The position numbers and the translations under genes were made by a program. 42,534 nucleotides of DNA from positions 1-42,534 of the forward strand of contig SHZC01000015.1 of NCBI GenBank assembly GCA_009692505.1, in the 5' to 3' direction. The notes beneath the pieces are model-generated. The model ran no database searches and had not been told where the DNA came from. It was given only the letters and a program-made list of their open reading frames with translations. Origin of the DNA: Myxococcales bacterium. GTDB taxonomy: Bacteria; Myxococcota_A; Bradymonadia; UBA7976; UBA1532. Below are positions 34,034-42,534 of this stretch, one piece after another. Within the stretch, counting starts at the first letter, position 1; each line of letters opens with the position of its first letter.

Positions 34034-35397
34034 GCGGGTCGGATGACTCGGCTGTCGCCGAAGCGCTCGCCGGGGGAGAGGCCGTCCATGATGCCCAGCT
34101 GGTTGAGCCAGGCATCGAACTCGGGCGTGGGGCGCTTGCCGAGCAGGCGGCGGACGGACGGGATGTCGTGATACGAGGTTGACTGGTAGTTCAGCATGAT
34201 GTCGTCGCCGACCGGCAGCGACATCAGGTAGGTGCAGCCCGCCGCGGCGAGCAGGACCTTGAGGTTTTCAAGCTCGTCCTGGCCCATGCTCGAGTGGTAG
34301 GTGAAGCAGGCATCGCAGCCCATCGGGAGCCCGAGCAGCTTGCCCATGAAGTGGTCTTCGAGCCCGGCGCGGGAGATCTGCGGCCCGTCCTCGAGGTACT
34401 CGGGGCCGATGAAGCCGACGACCGTATTGACGAGGAACGGCTTGTACCGGCGGGCGAAGCCGTAGCAGCGCGCTTCGAGCGTGACCTGATCCGCGCCATG
34501 ATGGGCCGCCGAGGACAACGCCGAGCCTTGGCCCGTCTCGAAGTACATGAAGTTGGGTCCACGCGCGGTCCCCATCTTCTTCATCTGGTCGTAGGCCTCG
34601 TCGATGAGCGCGATGTCAATGCCAAAGGCCCGATTGCCCGCCTCCGTGCCTGACAGTGACTGGAACATGAGATCCATCGGGCAGCCCAAGTCGAGCGCGC
34701 GCATCTGGACCCGGACGTGGGAGAGCACGCAGTGCTGGGTCGGGCAGTTGTTCTTCTTGAGGACCGCGTCGATGGCCTTCAGGATCTCGGCCGTCGACTC
34801 GGCCGTGTCCGTGGCGGGGTTGACGCCGATCACCGCGTCGCCGCAGCCGTAGGAGAGGCCCTCACGCATGCTCAGCAAGATGCCCTGCACGTCGTCGGTC
34901 GGGTGGTTCGGCTGAACACGCGAGGACAGGCGGCCGGGCAAGCCCAGCGTACTATTCGCCCGCACGACGACCTCGCACTTGGACGAGACGGTCATGAGAT
35001 CCAGGTTCGACATCAGCTTGCAGACGCCGGCGGCCATCTCCGGCGTGAGCCCCGGCGAGATCGACCGGATGAGCCCGCCGCTCGTCCTCGCGTCGAGGAG
35101 CCACTCGCGGAATTGCCCGACGGTGAGGTGGCGCACGGCCTGAAATGAGGTCTCGGAGAGGCTGTCTTCGGCGAGGCGGGTGATGGCGTCGACCTCGTAG
35201 GGGACGACCGGATTTTCGCGCAGCTCGTGCATCGTGAGGTGCGCGAGCACGGCCCTCGCCGCCACCCGCTCCACTTCGTCCCTCGCGGAGATCCCGGCCA
35301 GGTCGTCGCCGGACTTCGGCGGGTTGGCCTTGGCCAAGACCTCGGTGACGGAGGCGAAGGTATAGGCCACGCCTCGAATGTTGGACGACAAGCGCAT
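34030..35397 (-). CDS. eutB: ethanolamine ammonia-lyase large subunit
   Basis: This 455-residue subunit (E. coli EutB is 453) forms the TIM-barrel active site of the adenosylcobalamin enzyme. Conserved segments are GLSYGCGDAVIGVNPATD, PTQHCVLSHV, GTEAGNRAFGIDIALI, FYETGQGS-type (here MYFETGQGSALSS), FMGKLLGLPMGCDACFTYH and LPVGDDIMLNYQSTSYHD. It starts at ATG 35397, 29 bases after a lipoprotein gene on the same strand, so the promoter is either in that short gap or upstream of the lipoprotein. A TGATATACG stretch just before the start looks like an extended -10 element but would give a very short leader. Full length with no damage. Confidence 0.95.
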   Translation of the reverse strand: MRLSSNIRGVAYTFASVTEVLAKANPPKSGDDLAGISARDEVERVAARAVLAHLTMHELRENPVVPYEVDAITRLAEDSLSETSFQAVRHLTVGQFREWLLDARTSGGLIRSISPGLTPEMAAGVCKLMSNLDLMTVSSKCEVVVRANSTLGLPGRLSSRVQPNHPTDDVQGILLSMREGLSYGCGDAVIGVNPATDTAESTAEILKAIDAVLKKNNCPTQHCVLSHVRVQMRALDLGCPMDLMFQSLSGTEAGNRAFGIDIALIDEAYDQMKKMGTARGPNFMYFETGQGSALSSAAHHGADQVTLEARCYGFARRYKPFLVNTVVGFIGPEYLEDGPQISRAGLEDHFMGKLLGLPMGCDACFTYHSSMGQDELENLKVLLAAAGCTYLMSLPVGDDIMLNYQSTSYHDIPSVRRLLGKRPTPEFDAWLNQLGIMDGLSPGERFGDSRVIRPA

Positions 35398-35426
35398 CGG
35401 CTCAGCCGTATATCAGCGGACGGTCT

Positions 35427-36383
35427 TTATCGACAGTCTGCGCGGGCGACGTAGACTTGGTCGACCTCCCCGACGCGCCGCGTGAACGCGAGGACGAGCC
35501 CGCCGTCGGCCGGGGCGACGCGGAGGTTCGAGGTCGACCACTCGGGGTTGAAGACGATGGTCGCGTCTATCGGCACCAGGCCGGATTCACCGAGGAGCCG
35601 AATGGAGCTGAGGCCGCCGTTCATGTCTGGCACCGTAGACGCGAGGACGAGGCCGTCCGGGGTCGCCGCCAGAGAAGGTAAACGTGCTTGACGATCTGTG
35701 AGGGTGGCCTCGCTGAAGGGGGTGTCGATGGAGCCGAGGGTGACGGCGCGGAGCTCGAGGCGACCCGCCGCGACGTAGGCGACGACGATCTCTTCTCCTC
35801 GAACTGTCGCGTCGAGGAAGTCATCGACCCTGCCGTCGAGTTCGAGCAGGGCCTCGCTGCCCGGGACCCGCCCCCGGAGGACGTCGATGGTGAAGACTTG
35901 GAGGCGAGCCGGGCCGGGCTCGTCCATGCCCGTGCGCTCGGGTCGGCTGACGCTCACGGACGCGAACGATTCGCCGACCTTGAGCGCGACGACGGCCTTC
36001 AAGGTGCGCGCCGCGCCGGGGTCGCTCTGGACGATCGAGGCCACGAGGCCCGTCTTGAGTTCGCCAACAGCCGACATGACGAGCGCGGGTGGACCGACCC
36101 CTGTCATATTGACTCTCACGACCGCGAGCGGTTGAGCCTCCGAGATCCGGGTCAGAACGAGGGCGCCCATAGACCGCGCCCCGGGTACCTCCTCCGCAAT
36201 CGGGGCGACGTCGGCCATCGCAGACCCATCCATCCCCACGCTCTGGACGCAGCGTCCCTCGACACATTCGAGCTCGGCGATCGGGCAGTCCGCTCGCGAC
36301 TCGCACGGACCGTCCAGCGCCGGGCTACATGAGAGCAGACCTGCAGAGAAGATGACGGTGGCCGCAGTTTGCCAGCACATCAT
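35427..36383 (-). CDS. Cys-rich-start lipoprotein with beta-repeat body
   Basis: Beginning at ATG 36383, this 318-residue protein has a signal peptide and lipobox LLSC. A Cys-rich segment follows (CESRADC, then C-x3-C), the same layout as at the start of the MopE-type lipoprotein of this window. The rest is beta-strand repeats without catalytic motifs (SEAQPLAVVRVNM, VSVSRPER, LELRAVTLGS, LVLAFTRR), as in a propeller. It lies just upstream of eutB on the same strand and is divergent from the Uma2-like gene. A link with ethanolamine use is possible but unproven. Confidence 0.75.
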   Translation of the reverse strand: MMCWQTAATVIFSAGLLSCSPALDGPCESRADCPIAELECVEGRCVQSVGMDGSAMADVAPIAEEVPGARSMGALVLTRISEAQPLAVVRVNMTGVGPPALVMSAVGELKTGLVASIVQSDPGAARTLKAVVALKVGESFASVSVSRPERTGMDEPGPARLQVFTIDVLRGRVPGSEALLELDGRVDDFLDATVRGEEIVVAYVAAGRLELRAVTLGSIDTPFSEATLTDRQARLPSLAATPDGLVLASTVPDMNGGLSSIRLLGESGLVPIDATIVFNPEWSTSNLRVAPADGGLVLAFTRRVGEVDQVYVARADCR

Positions 36384-36485
36384 GCGGCGCAAGCTACCGC
36401 CGCCGGCCGATGATAGACAATCGTGATCCTGCCGCCTGGGGCGTGCTCTGCGCGGGCCGCCGCCCCACCGCCGATGACTAAGTGC

Positions 36486-37274
36486 ATGGCTATCGATCCT
36501 GGGCCTGTAACCCAGACGCCGTCTGCGAAACCAGAGACGCCCCGAGCGCCCTCGTCCGAGGTGTGGGCCGGCCTGACGGAGCCTGAGCGCGCAAGGTGGA
36601 TCGAGCGCCTGGAACCCATGCCCGACAGTGAGCGTTTCGCCCCCGAGAGCGACTGGCACATCGAGGCCGTGCGGACGAGCGAGGACTCGCTGGACGCGTT
36701 CTTTCGCAAGCGCGGCCGCGGGGTCTACATCGGGCGCAGCATCACTGTGTATCATGCCGAGGAGCGCCGGTTCGCCCCCGACCTTTTCGTCGTCAATGAT
36801 GTCGAGGGTCGCCGCCGATCGGTGTGGAACGTGCTCGCCGAGGGCCGCGGGCTCGACTTCGCCCTCGAGGTCCACTGGGGCGGGGACAAGCGCAAGGACG
36901 CCGAGCGCAACCTCTTGTGGTTCGCGCGCTTGGGCATCCCCGAGTACTTCATCTTCGATGCTCGACGGACCGTCCTGCATGGTTGGCACCTCGCCGAGCC
37001 GTGCGACCGCACTTACACCCGCATCGTGCCCCAGGGCGGGCGCTGGCCGGTGCGCTCGCTGGGCCTGGAGCTCGGCCTTTGGGAGGGCCAGCCGCGCTGG
37101 TACGACGGCGTGGGTATGGTGCCCTTGACCCGCGAGCTCTCGCTCAACGACGCGCTGGAGCGCCTGCAGGAAGCCGAAGCCGAGCGGGATGAAGCGACGG
37201 CGTGGGCGACGGCTGCCGAAGCCGAACTTGAGCGCCTACGGGCCGAGCTCGGGCACACTCGCGGGACGCACTGA
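36486..37274 (+). CDS. Uma2 family (DUF820) PD-(D/E)XK-like nuclease with coiled-coil tail
   Basis: Residues 60-200 match the Uma2/DUF820 restriction-like fold: ERRFAPDLFVVNDVEG with the motif II Asp, then LDFALEVHWGGDKRKDAERN, where Glu and the basic cluster fit the E-x-K region, then FARLGIPEYFIFD. The C-terminal 50 residues are a Leu/Glu/Ala-rich coiled coil. Such proteins are common in multicopy in cyanobacteria and some myxobacteria, often linked to mobile elements, but their role is not settled. Start options are GTG 36423, ATG 36474 and ATG 36486; none has a strong ribosome site. It is divergent from the upstream lipoprotein gene. Confidence 0.75.
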   Translation: MAIDPGPVTQTPSAKPETPRAPSSEVWAGLTEPERARWIERLEPMPDSERFAPESDWHIEAVRTSEDSLDAFFRKRGRGVYIGRSITVYHAEERRFAPDLFVVNDVEGRRRSVWNVLAEGRGLDFALEVHWGGDKRKDAERNLLWFARLGIPEYFIFDARRTVLHGWHLAEPCDRTYTRIVPQGGRWPVRSLGLELGLWEGQPRWYDGVGMVPLTRELSLNDALERLQEAEAERDEATAWATAAEAELERLRAELGHTRGTH

Positions 37275-37352
37275 GGCGACGCCTCGAGCAAGCGAGGTTG
37301 ACGGGGCCTGCGCGGAGGTGGAGAAGGAGCGCGCCAAATTAAGGGGTGGGAC

Positions 37353-38852
37353 ATGATCTTCAGAAAACGACTGCTGGCCGTGGCCTTCCTCTGTGCGAGC
37401 TGTAGCGCAGCGGAACGGCCCTCTCGGGACCCTGCTGATCGGGCGATGACCGACGCGAGGGTGGCCGACGCGACGCTCGCAGCCGCCGATTCGGAGAGCG
37501 TCGACGCGGCGATGACCGACGCGAGGGTGCCCGACGCGTTCTTGCCCCCGCCCGCTCCGGAGGTCTTAGGGGCGAGTCTGCTGGCCGACGAAAACCCCGA
37601 CCCTTCGATCTTCGAGGCCAATCTCGTCGCCGCCCCCCATCAGAAGACGCTCGACGACGGCACGAACCTCGAAATGTGGCTCTACAACGGCCAGTTTCCT
37701 GGACCCCTCGTCGACGTGCGCGTCGGGCAACGTGTCATCATCCACTTTCGCAACGAGCTCGAACTCCCGACGACGATCCATTGGCACGGCCTCCGAATCA
37801 GTTCCGAAATGGACGGGAACCCTCGCATTCAGGACCCTGTTGAGCCGGGCGGCACGTTCACCTACGACTTCGTGGTCCCGGAGGCGGGCACGTTCTGGTA
37901 CCACCCGCACATCAACGCCAACGAGCAGGTTGAGCGCGGGCTGTATGCCCCGTTCATCGTGCGTGAGGCCGCCGAGGTGGTGTGGGATGTGGAGCGGGCC
38001 TTCATCGTCGACGACATGCTGCTGTTGGGCGGTGACTTCGCGCCCTTCCTCGCATCCCATCCCGAGGAGATGCACGGGCGGCACGGGAACGTTCTCGTGA
38101 CGAATGGTCACATCGAGCCTCGAACCGGCGAGGCGAAGCAAGGGCAGGTGGAGCGGTGGCGTTTCATCAACCCGGCGAACGCTCGGACGATGCGCCTGCG
38201 GATCTCGGGCGCGGAGTTTCGCGTCATCGGCACGGATGGGGGTGGGGTCGCGGAGGCTTATACGACCCCTTCCGTCCAGATCAGCCCCGGGCAACGCTTC
38301 GACGTCGAGGTGCGCTATCCGGACGCCGGGGAGGTGGTCCTGGAGAGCCTGGTCGACGTGCTGGTCGGCGACTTCATCCAGGTGGCTCCCATCACCTTGT
38401 TCACCGCTCCTGTCTCCGCCTCTGAGCTGCCGGTTCCAGAGTGGCGATTTCAGCCGAGGGACCTCCCCCGCTCTCGACGCTCAGATCGCCGAGTGACCCT
38501 CGAACTCGACGCCCGCAACGGCCCGAACGGGCTCGAGTGGCTCATCAACGGAGCCTCCCACGCGCACGAGCCCCTGTTCACCTTCAAGAAGGGGGACGTC
38601 GTCGACATCACGATATCGAACCTCGCCGGCCCCGAGCATCCGTTCCACTTGCACGGCCAGTTCTTCGAGATCTTTCCCGGCGATACGCCTGAAACCGACC
38701 AGCCGGGGCTGAAGGACGTGGCGCTCGTGCCCGGGCTGTCCGACCTGCGCGTGCGGGCGTATCTAGAAAACCCGGGCGAGTGGATGATGCACTGTCACAT
38801 CCTGGAGCACGCCGAGTTGGGCATGATGGCGACGTTCCTCGTCGAGGAGTGA
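37353..38852 (+). CDS. multicopper oxidase, secreted
   Basis: The 499-residue protein has three cupredoxin domains. All four copper-binding motifs are present: HWHG (residue ~146), WYHPH (~187), HPFHLHG (~430) and HCHILEH (~478, with a following Met for the T1 site). It thus should oxidise a substrate or metal ion and reduce O2 to water. The signal region ends LCASC, an imperfect lipobox. The early linker contains two near-identical AMTDARVxDA units. The closest visible style is CueO/SufI-like or laccase-like, but the Met-rich insert of CueO is absent. ATG 37353 has GGGGTGGG upstream. It is convergent with the helicase gene. Confidence 0.88.
   Translation: MIFRKRLLAVAFLCASCSAAERPSRDPADRAMTDARVADATLAAADSESVDAAMTDARVPDAFLPPPAPEVLGASLLADENPDPSIFEANLVAAPHQKTLDDGTNLEMWLYNGQFPGPLVDVRVGQRVIIHFRNELELPTTIHWHGLRISSEMDGNPRIQDPVEPGGTFTYDFVVPEAGTFWYHPHINANEQVERGLYAPFIVREAAEVVWDVERAFIVDDMLLLGGDFAPFLASHPEEMHGRHGNVLVTNGHIEPRTGEAKQGQVERWRFINPANARTMRLRISGAEFRVIGTDGGGVAEAYTTPSVQISPGQRFDVEVRYPDAGEVVLESLVDVLVGDFIQVAPITLFTAPVSASELPVPEWRFQPRDLPRSRRSDRRVTLELDARNGPNGLEWLINGASHAHEPLFTFKKGDVVDITISNLAGPEHPFHLHGQFFEIFPGDTPETDQPGLKDVALVPGLSDLRVRAYLENPGEWMMHCHILEHAELGMMATFLVEE
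37443..37529 (+). repeat. 66-base-spaced direct repeat in the multicopper oxidase linker
   Basis: Two identical 21-base copies (GCGATGACCGACGCGAGGGT then G) occur at 37443-37463 and 37509-37529. They encode Ala-Met-Thr-Asp-Ala-Arg-Val in the linker after the signal peptide. Exact identity suggests a recent in-frame duplication. Confidence 0.8.
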
Positions 38853-38864
38853 GCCGACTCCCTC

Positions 38865-40802
38865 TCAATGCCCGGAGTCGCTCCAGGCGCTGACCCAACC
38901 CCCCGCGCGCTCCACGGCGGCGAGGAACTCGTCGTAGTAGGGGTGGGAGCCGAGCGTGGCGCTGTCGCCGACGACGCAGAGGTAGCGGCGCGCCCGCGTG
39001 AGGGCGACGTTCATGCGCCGCACGTCGGCGAGGAAGCCGAGGTCGCCGGCGTCGTTGCTCCGGACGAGATCGACGACGATGGCCTCCTTCTCGCGCCCCT
39101 GAAAGCCGTCGATCGTGCCGATCTCCAGGCCGCGTCGGCGGGCGTCGGCGAGCAGCGTGCGGAGCAGTCGGGCTTGGGCTTCGTAGGGGGTGATCACCGC
39201 GAGATCGGTGGGGCTCAACCCCCGCTCCAGGACTCGCTCGACCTCCAAGACCGTTCGCGCGGCCATTTGGGGATTGAACGTGCTCGGATCGCCCTCGGAG
39301 CGCTCTTCACTGAAGCCGGTGCCCGCGGTGTCGACGAAGAGGAGGGGGCCTGGCCGCAAGGGATCATCTGAGAGACCCGGCAGGTCGGAGAGCAGCTGGT
39401 CGGCGACCTCCGGGGCGGCCACGAGGGCGCCGTGGTACATCGCCCGAGACGAGAAGGTCATCAGCGCGGTGTTCATCCGGTGCTGCACGATGAGCATCGT
39501 CACGGCCTCGGGCCACTTGGCCGCGAGCCGCTCGAAGAAGGTGCCGCTCAGGCCCTCTCGACCGGCCACCTCGTCGATGACGGTGGGCGGGAGCTGGCAG
39601 GGGTCGCCGGCCATGACCAGGCGAGCGCCGCGCAGCAGGGCGACGAGCGAGACGGGATCGGGGGACTGAGTCGCCTCGTCGAGCACCACGAGGTCGAAGG
39701 TCCGCCCCCCGAGCATGAAGCTGTCTGCGCCGGCCGCGGTCGCGCAGACCACTTGCTGGCGGTCGATGATGACCTGCTGGGCGGCCTCGAGGTGTCGCTT
39801 CGCGTCCCGACGCAGGCGCCTGGACTCATGGAGCAACTCCAGGCGCTCGGCCCGATCGAGCCTTCCCCCCTTCGCCCGCATCTTGCGTCGGAGCTCACGG
39901 GCCTGGGCGTTCCAGTCTTTGGCAAGCTGATAGGCCGGGGTCTTCTGGACGAGCGTCTCGAGGCAACGCGAGGACAGGAGCGGGTCGATCCGAGCGGGGT
40001 GTCCGAGGCGCGTCAGCTCGATCCCCGCGCCGAGGAGTCGGGCCGCGAGGTTGTCGACGGCCGTATTGCTCGCGGCCGAGGCCAGGACGCGCTCGCCCCG
40101 CGCGACCGCCTGGCGGATGACCTCGACGAGGGTTCGAGTCTTGCCGGTCCCCGGTGGCCCGTGGATGAGCGCGATGTCTTCGGCCTGGAGGGCGCGGCAG
40201 ACGGCTCGCCACTGATCATGATTGAGCGCCAGATCGAGCGGCGTCCTGGGCGCGTCGAGCGCGAAGCGGGGTCGAGCGCGCCCGAAGAGCAGCGCGCCTC
40301 GGTGCGCGTCGTCGGTGCCGGGGCGCGCATCACGCAGGCGCGCCAAAGCCCGGTCCCCGCGGTCGAACGTGACCTCGGGGGCGTCCATCTCCAAATGGAA
40401 TCCACCGTTCTCCATACGTTCAAGGGCATCGTCCGCATCGCCATCCAACATGAGCGCGATTCGACGCTCGTCGCGGCGGGCGATGACCGAGAGCACGGCG
40501 TCACGTTCGTCCGGCGCCTGCCACCAAAGTCGCACGGGATCGCCGTTGCGGGCCCGGAAGTCGTCGGCGTCGAAGAGGTCCGCTTGGCCGGGCTCAAGCC
40601 AAACGAGGATGCGACCCCCGAGCGTCGGCTCCGTGTCGGCGACCGTCGGGCGACCCCAGGCGAGGCCACGACGCACCCGCTCGTCGAGGGTGAGGCGCTG
40701 CCGCTCGTCTTCGAAGCGGCGACGATGGGCGAGGCGCTCCAACGTCCACAGTCGCGCGGTCTCGCTGATCGCATGGGAAGCAGGCTCGAGCATCGCCCCC
40801 AA
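38865..40802 (-). CDS. Upf1-like superfamily I DNA/RNA helicase
   Basis: The 645-residue helicase shows motif I GPPGTGKTRTLVE, Ia VLASAASNTAVDNLAAR, II VVLDEATQS, III GDPCQLPPTV, IV-like QHRMNTALM, V DGFQGREKEAIVVDLVRSN and VI ALTRARRYLCVVGD. Its DEAx motif II and the Upf1-like order place it with the IGHMBP2/Upf1 (SF1B) group. A mostly helical insert lies between motifs Ia and II. TTG 40802 is chosen because GAGGAG lies five bases upstream; ATG 40793 is an alternative. It likely unwinds nucleic acid with ATP, role unknown. The upstream MenH-like gene ends 41 bases before, on the same strand. Confidence 0.88.
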   Translation of the reverse strand: MGAMLEPASHAISETARLWTLERLAHRRRFEDERQRLTLDERVRRGLAWGRPTVADTEPTLGGRILVWLEPGQADLFDADDFRARNGDPVRLWWQAPDERDAVLSVIARRDERRIALMLDGDADDALERMENGGFHLEMDAPEVTFDRGDRALARLRDARPGTDDAHRGALLFGRARPRFALDAPRTPLDLALNHDQWRAVCRALQAEDIALIHGPPGTGKTRTLVEVIRQAVARGERVLASAASNTAVDNLAARLLGAGIELTRLGHPARIDPLLSSRCLETLVQKTPAYQLAKDWNAQARELRRKMRAKGGRLDRAERLELLHESRRLRRDAKRHLEAAQQVIIDRQQVVCATAAGADSFMLGGRTFDLVVLDEATQSPDPVSLVALLRGARLVMAGDPCQLPPTVIDEVAGREGLSGTFFERLAAKWPEAVTMLIVQHRMNTALMTFSSRAMYHGALVAAPEVADQLLSDLPGLSDDPLRPGPLLFVDTAGTGFSEERSEGDPSTFNPQMAARTVLEVERVLERGLSPTDLAVITPYEAQARLLRTLLADARRRGLEIGTIDGFQGREKEAIVVDLVRSNDAGDLGFLADVRRMNVALTRARRYLCVVGDSATLGSHPYYDEFLAAVERAGGWVSAWSDSGH

Positions 40803-40843
40803 CCCTACTCCTCATGAGCAGGTGCACACACGCCCGGGGCCGC

Positions 40844-41638
40844 TCAGACTTTGGCGACCGAGGCGTAAAAGTCAGACATCGCGCGGGCCACGGCCCTTGG
40901 ATCTTCGAGGTGGGCTTCATGGCCGACGTCGTTGATCAAGGCGTGTTGACCGTCCTGAACCGCCTGGGCGAGCGCGGCAGCGAGGCCCGCATACCGGCCA
41001 TCGAGCGCGCCGGCCAGCGCCAGAACCGGGCACTCGAGCTGCGCGAGCAAGGGCCAAAGACTCTCGGTCCGCCCGGGGCTGAGCCCGGCGATCGCCGCGG
41101 CCCAACCCTCCGCCGCGCCGCTCACTCGGTGCCGATTGAGAGACCGCCTCAGCACCGGGTCCAGGGGGCGCCCTGCCTTGAAGAGCGCCTGCGCCTGCCA
41201 CTCGCGCAAGAACCGGCGCGTGCCGATCTCCCGGATTCGCTCGGCACGGCGGTCATCGAGGTCTCGACGCTCCGCACGGGCCGTCTCGGGCTCGAGCCCC
41301 GCATCCGCGCTGATGAGGACGAGGGACCGGACCTTCGCCTTGCGGCTCATGGCACACGCCCCAGGGCTAAGGGCATACGCCAAGGCCAAGCGTCCGCCCA
41401 TCGAGTACCCGACGAGATCCACGGTGGGTCGATCCATGCCGTCGTGCACAGCCTCGAGCACATCGTCAAGGTGCTTGACGAACGCCGGCATCGAGGCGCC
41501 CTCTGGCCCGCTGAGCGGAGGCGTTCGGCCAAAGCCGGGCAGCTCAGGCACGAGGACATCCGTCGGCGTTCCCAGCGCGTCGAGCAGGGGAGCGAAGTCC
41601 TGGGCACAGCCGGTAAACCCATGGAGCAAGACCAACAT
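40844..41638 (-). CDS. alpha/beta hydrolase, MenH-like
   Basis: The 264-residue protein from ATG 41638 begins MLVLLHGF with the oxyanion HG motif. Its nucleophile elbow is GYSMGGRLAL, typical of MenH (the menaquinone pathway SHCHC synthase). The catalytic His is in DVGHEAHLEDP. The Asp is in LAGALDGRY. The Pro-Gly-Phe-Gly motif follows the second strand, as in MenH. No other men gene is in the window, so the exact reaction is not certain. It starts 8 bases after the SUI1-like gene, so these are likely co-transcribed. Confidence 0.8.
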   Translation of the reverse strand: MLVLLHGFTGCAQDFAPLLDALGTPTDVLVPELPGFGRTPPLSGPEGASMPAFVKHLDDVLEAVHDGMDRPTVDLVGYSMGGRLALAYALSPGACAMSRKAKVRSLVLISADAGLEPETARAERRDLDDRRAERIREIGTRRFLREWQAQALFKAGRPLDPVLRRSLNRHRVSGAAEGWAAAIAGLSPGRTESLWPLLAQLECPVLALAGALDGRYAGLAAALAQAVQDGQHALINDVGHEAHLEDPRAVARAMSDFYASVAKV

Positions 41639-41646
41639 CTGGGGCT

Positions 41647-42060
41647 TCAGTTGCCGCGCACGATCCGCCGGGCGCCGTGCTTGGACAGCAGCGCTTCGAG
41701 CCGAGTCATTTGGTCCCCTTGAACGATGACACAGACCCCCTCGACGGTCGCGCCGCAGCCGAGGGCGCTCTTGGCGAGCTGTGCCCAAGTCGCGACGAGC
41801 TCGACGGGCAGGCCGCTGACCACGGTCACAGACTTGCCGCCGCGACCTTTGCTCTCACGACGGATGACGAGCTTGCCAGCGGACTCAAGTGAGGGGCTCT
41901 GCGCCGCCTGCGCAGGTTGGCCCGACGGCACTGGGGGCGCAGCCTCGACGCTCGTGGGCAGAGAGGGGCCCGGGGTCGAAAATCCCTTCGCCCGAAGCTG
42001 CTCGCCAAAGGTCGCAGCGAAGCCGCCGCTCCCGCTGGATGTGCCGGTGTTACGCGCCAT
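41647..42060 (-). CDS. eIF1/SUI1-like translation factor (YciH type)
   Basis: The 137-residue protein has a Ser/Pro/Gly-rich N-terminal half, then a SUI1 domain from about residue 65. This runs GKLVIRRESKGRGGKSVTVV, then LPVEL, then LAKSALGCGATVEGVCVIVQGDQ, and ends RLEALLSKHG. Bacterial YciH proteins are similar to eukaryotic eIF1 and may proofread initiation, but the role is not fully known. ATG 42060 is used; an upstream in-frame TTG at 42078 has no support. It is divergent from the M16 peptidase gene, and 92 bases lie between the starts. Confidence 0.85.
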   Translation of the reverse strand: MARNTGTSSGSGGFAATFGEQLRAKGFSTPGPSLPTSVEAAPPVPSGQPAQAAQSPSLESAGKLVIRRESKGRGGKSVTVVSGLPVELVATWAQLAKSALGCGATVEGVCVIVQGDQMTRLEALLSKHGARRIVRGN

Positions 42061-42137
42061 GGGCCGGGAGTTTGGCAAGCGATTCGAGTCTCGGCAACGG
42101 TCGCGCCGAATCGGATCGCACTTCGCGGCGCAGTCGC

Positions 42138-42143
42138 TACACT
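42138..42143 (+). promoter_or_regulatory. possible -10 element for the M16 peptidase gene
   Basis: TACACT ends nine bases before the ATG at 42153. If used, transcription would start close to the ATG, giving a leaderless or nearly leaderless mRNA. No convincing -35 is seen, so this is weak. Confidence 0.25.
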
Positions 42144-42152
42144 CCGCGCCCC

Positions 42153-42534
<382 letters not shown>

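Noticed and set aside
35398..35426. TGATATACG as promoter of eutB
   Set aside because: Would leave a leader of only a few bases and has no -35; kept only as a remark.
39432..40817. Open plus-strand frame of 461 codons
   Set aside because: Opposite the helicase, whose motifs I-VI are all present.

Overview
The window is GC-rich and packed with short-spaced or overlapping genes. It reads as a chromosomal segment of a Myxococcota-type (deltaproteobacterial) bacterium. The evidence for this is a protein with a MYXO-CTERM-like C-terminus (Gly-Cys, hydrophobic helix, Arg cluster), a MopE-type metal-binding lipoprotein, many large secreted lipoproteins with Cys-rich N-termini, haem-c lipoproteins, two ECF sigma/anti-sigma pairs and a secreted caspase-like protease. 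I see no insertion sequence, prophage, CRISPR array, rRNA or tRNA.

Layout. 1-2.9 kb: the 3' end of a tail-anchored Pro/Ala-rich protein, GluQ-RS, an Fe-type superoxide dismutase and a small membrane protein, followed by a LamG-like gene remnant. 3.2-6.4 kb (minus): an inositol operon of small membrane protein, myo-inositol-phosphate synthase and a fused inositol-phosphate cytidylyltransferase/CDP-alcohol transferase. 6.4-11.2 kb (plus): MopE-type lipoprotein, beta-barrel-like protein, DNA polymerase IV and an organophosphate-type MFS transporter. 11.2-12.8 kb (minus): ECF sigma factor and a membrane DUF3106-type partner. 12.9-16.0 kb (plus): a haem c/copper-monooxygenase lipoprotein and a MYXO-CTERM protein. 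15.9-18.0 kb (minus): sdhB and a clearly broken sdhA. 18.0-24.2 kb (plus): a REC-CheX-like protein and two coupled multihaem lipoproteins. 24.2-25.6 kb (minus): a lipoprotein and a cyclic-nucleotide-binding protein joined in one reading frame through a C7 tract. 25.7-26.7 kb: an R. etli-type asparaginase. 26.7-30.4 kb (minus): operon of ECF sigma, zinc-finger anti-sigma, secreted caspase-like protease and lipoprotein. 30.6-32.4 kb (plus): hotdog thioesterase, HAD phosphatase and a helical-repeat protein. 32.5-36.4 kb (minus): eutL, eutC, eutB and a lipoprotein. 36.5-38.9 kb (plus): Uma2-type nuclease and multicopper oxidase. 38.9-42.1 kb (minus): Upf1-like helicase, MenH-like hydrolase and an eIF1/SUI1-like factor. 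The window ends inside an M16 peptidase.

Most of interest are four compact gene sets: the ECF/caspase operon, the minimal eutBCL set without other microcompartment genes, the inositol operon, and the set of haem/copper lipoproteins. A second theme is damage. sdhA has lost its N-terminus and two internal blocks, one with a frameshift. The superoxide dismutase lacks about 18 residues. Both the dismutase and sdhB have an Ile codon (ATT, ATA) exactly where the family starts with Met. A cNMP-binding gene lacks its stop next to a homopolymer. These could be real decay or errors of sequencing and assembly, and raw-read inspection would decide. No stretch above 300 bases is left without a called gene or remnant.
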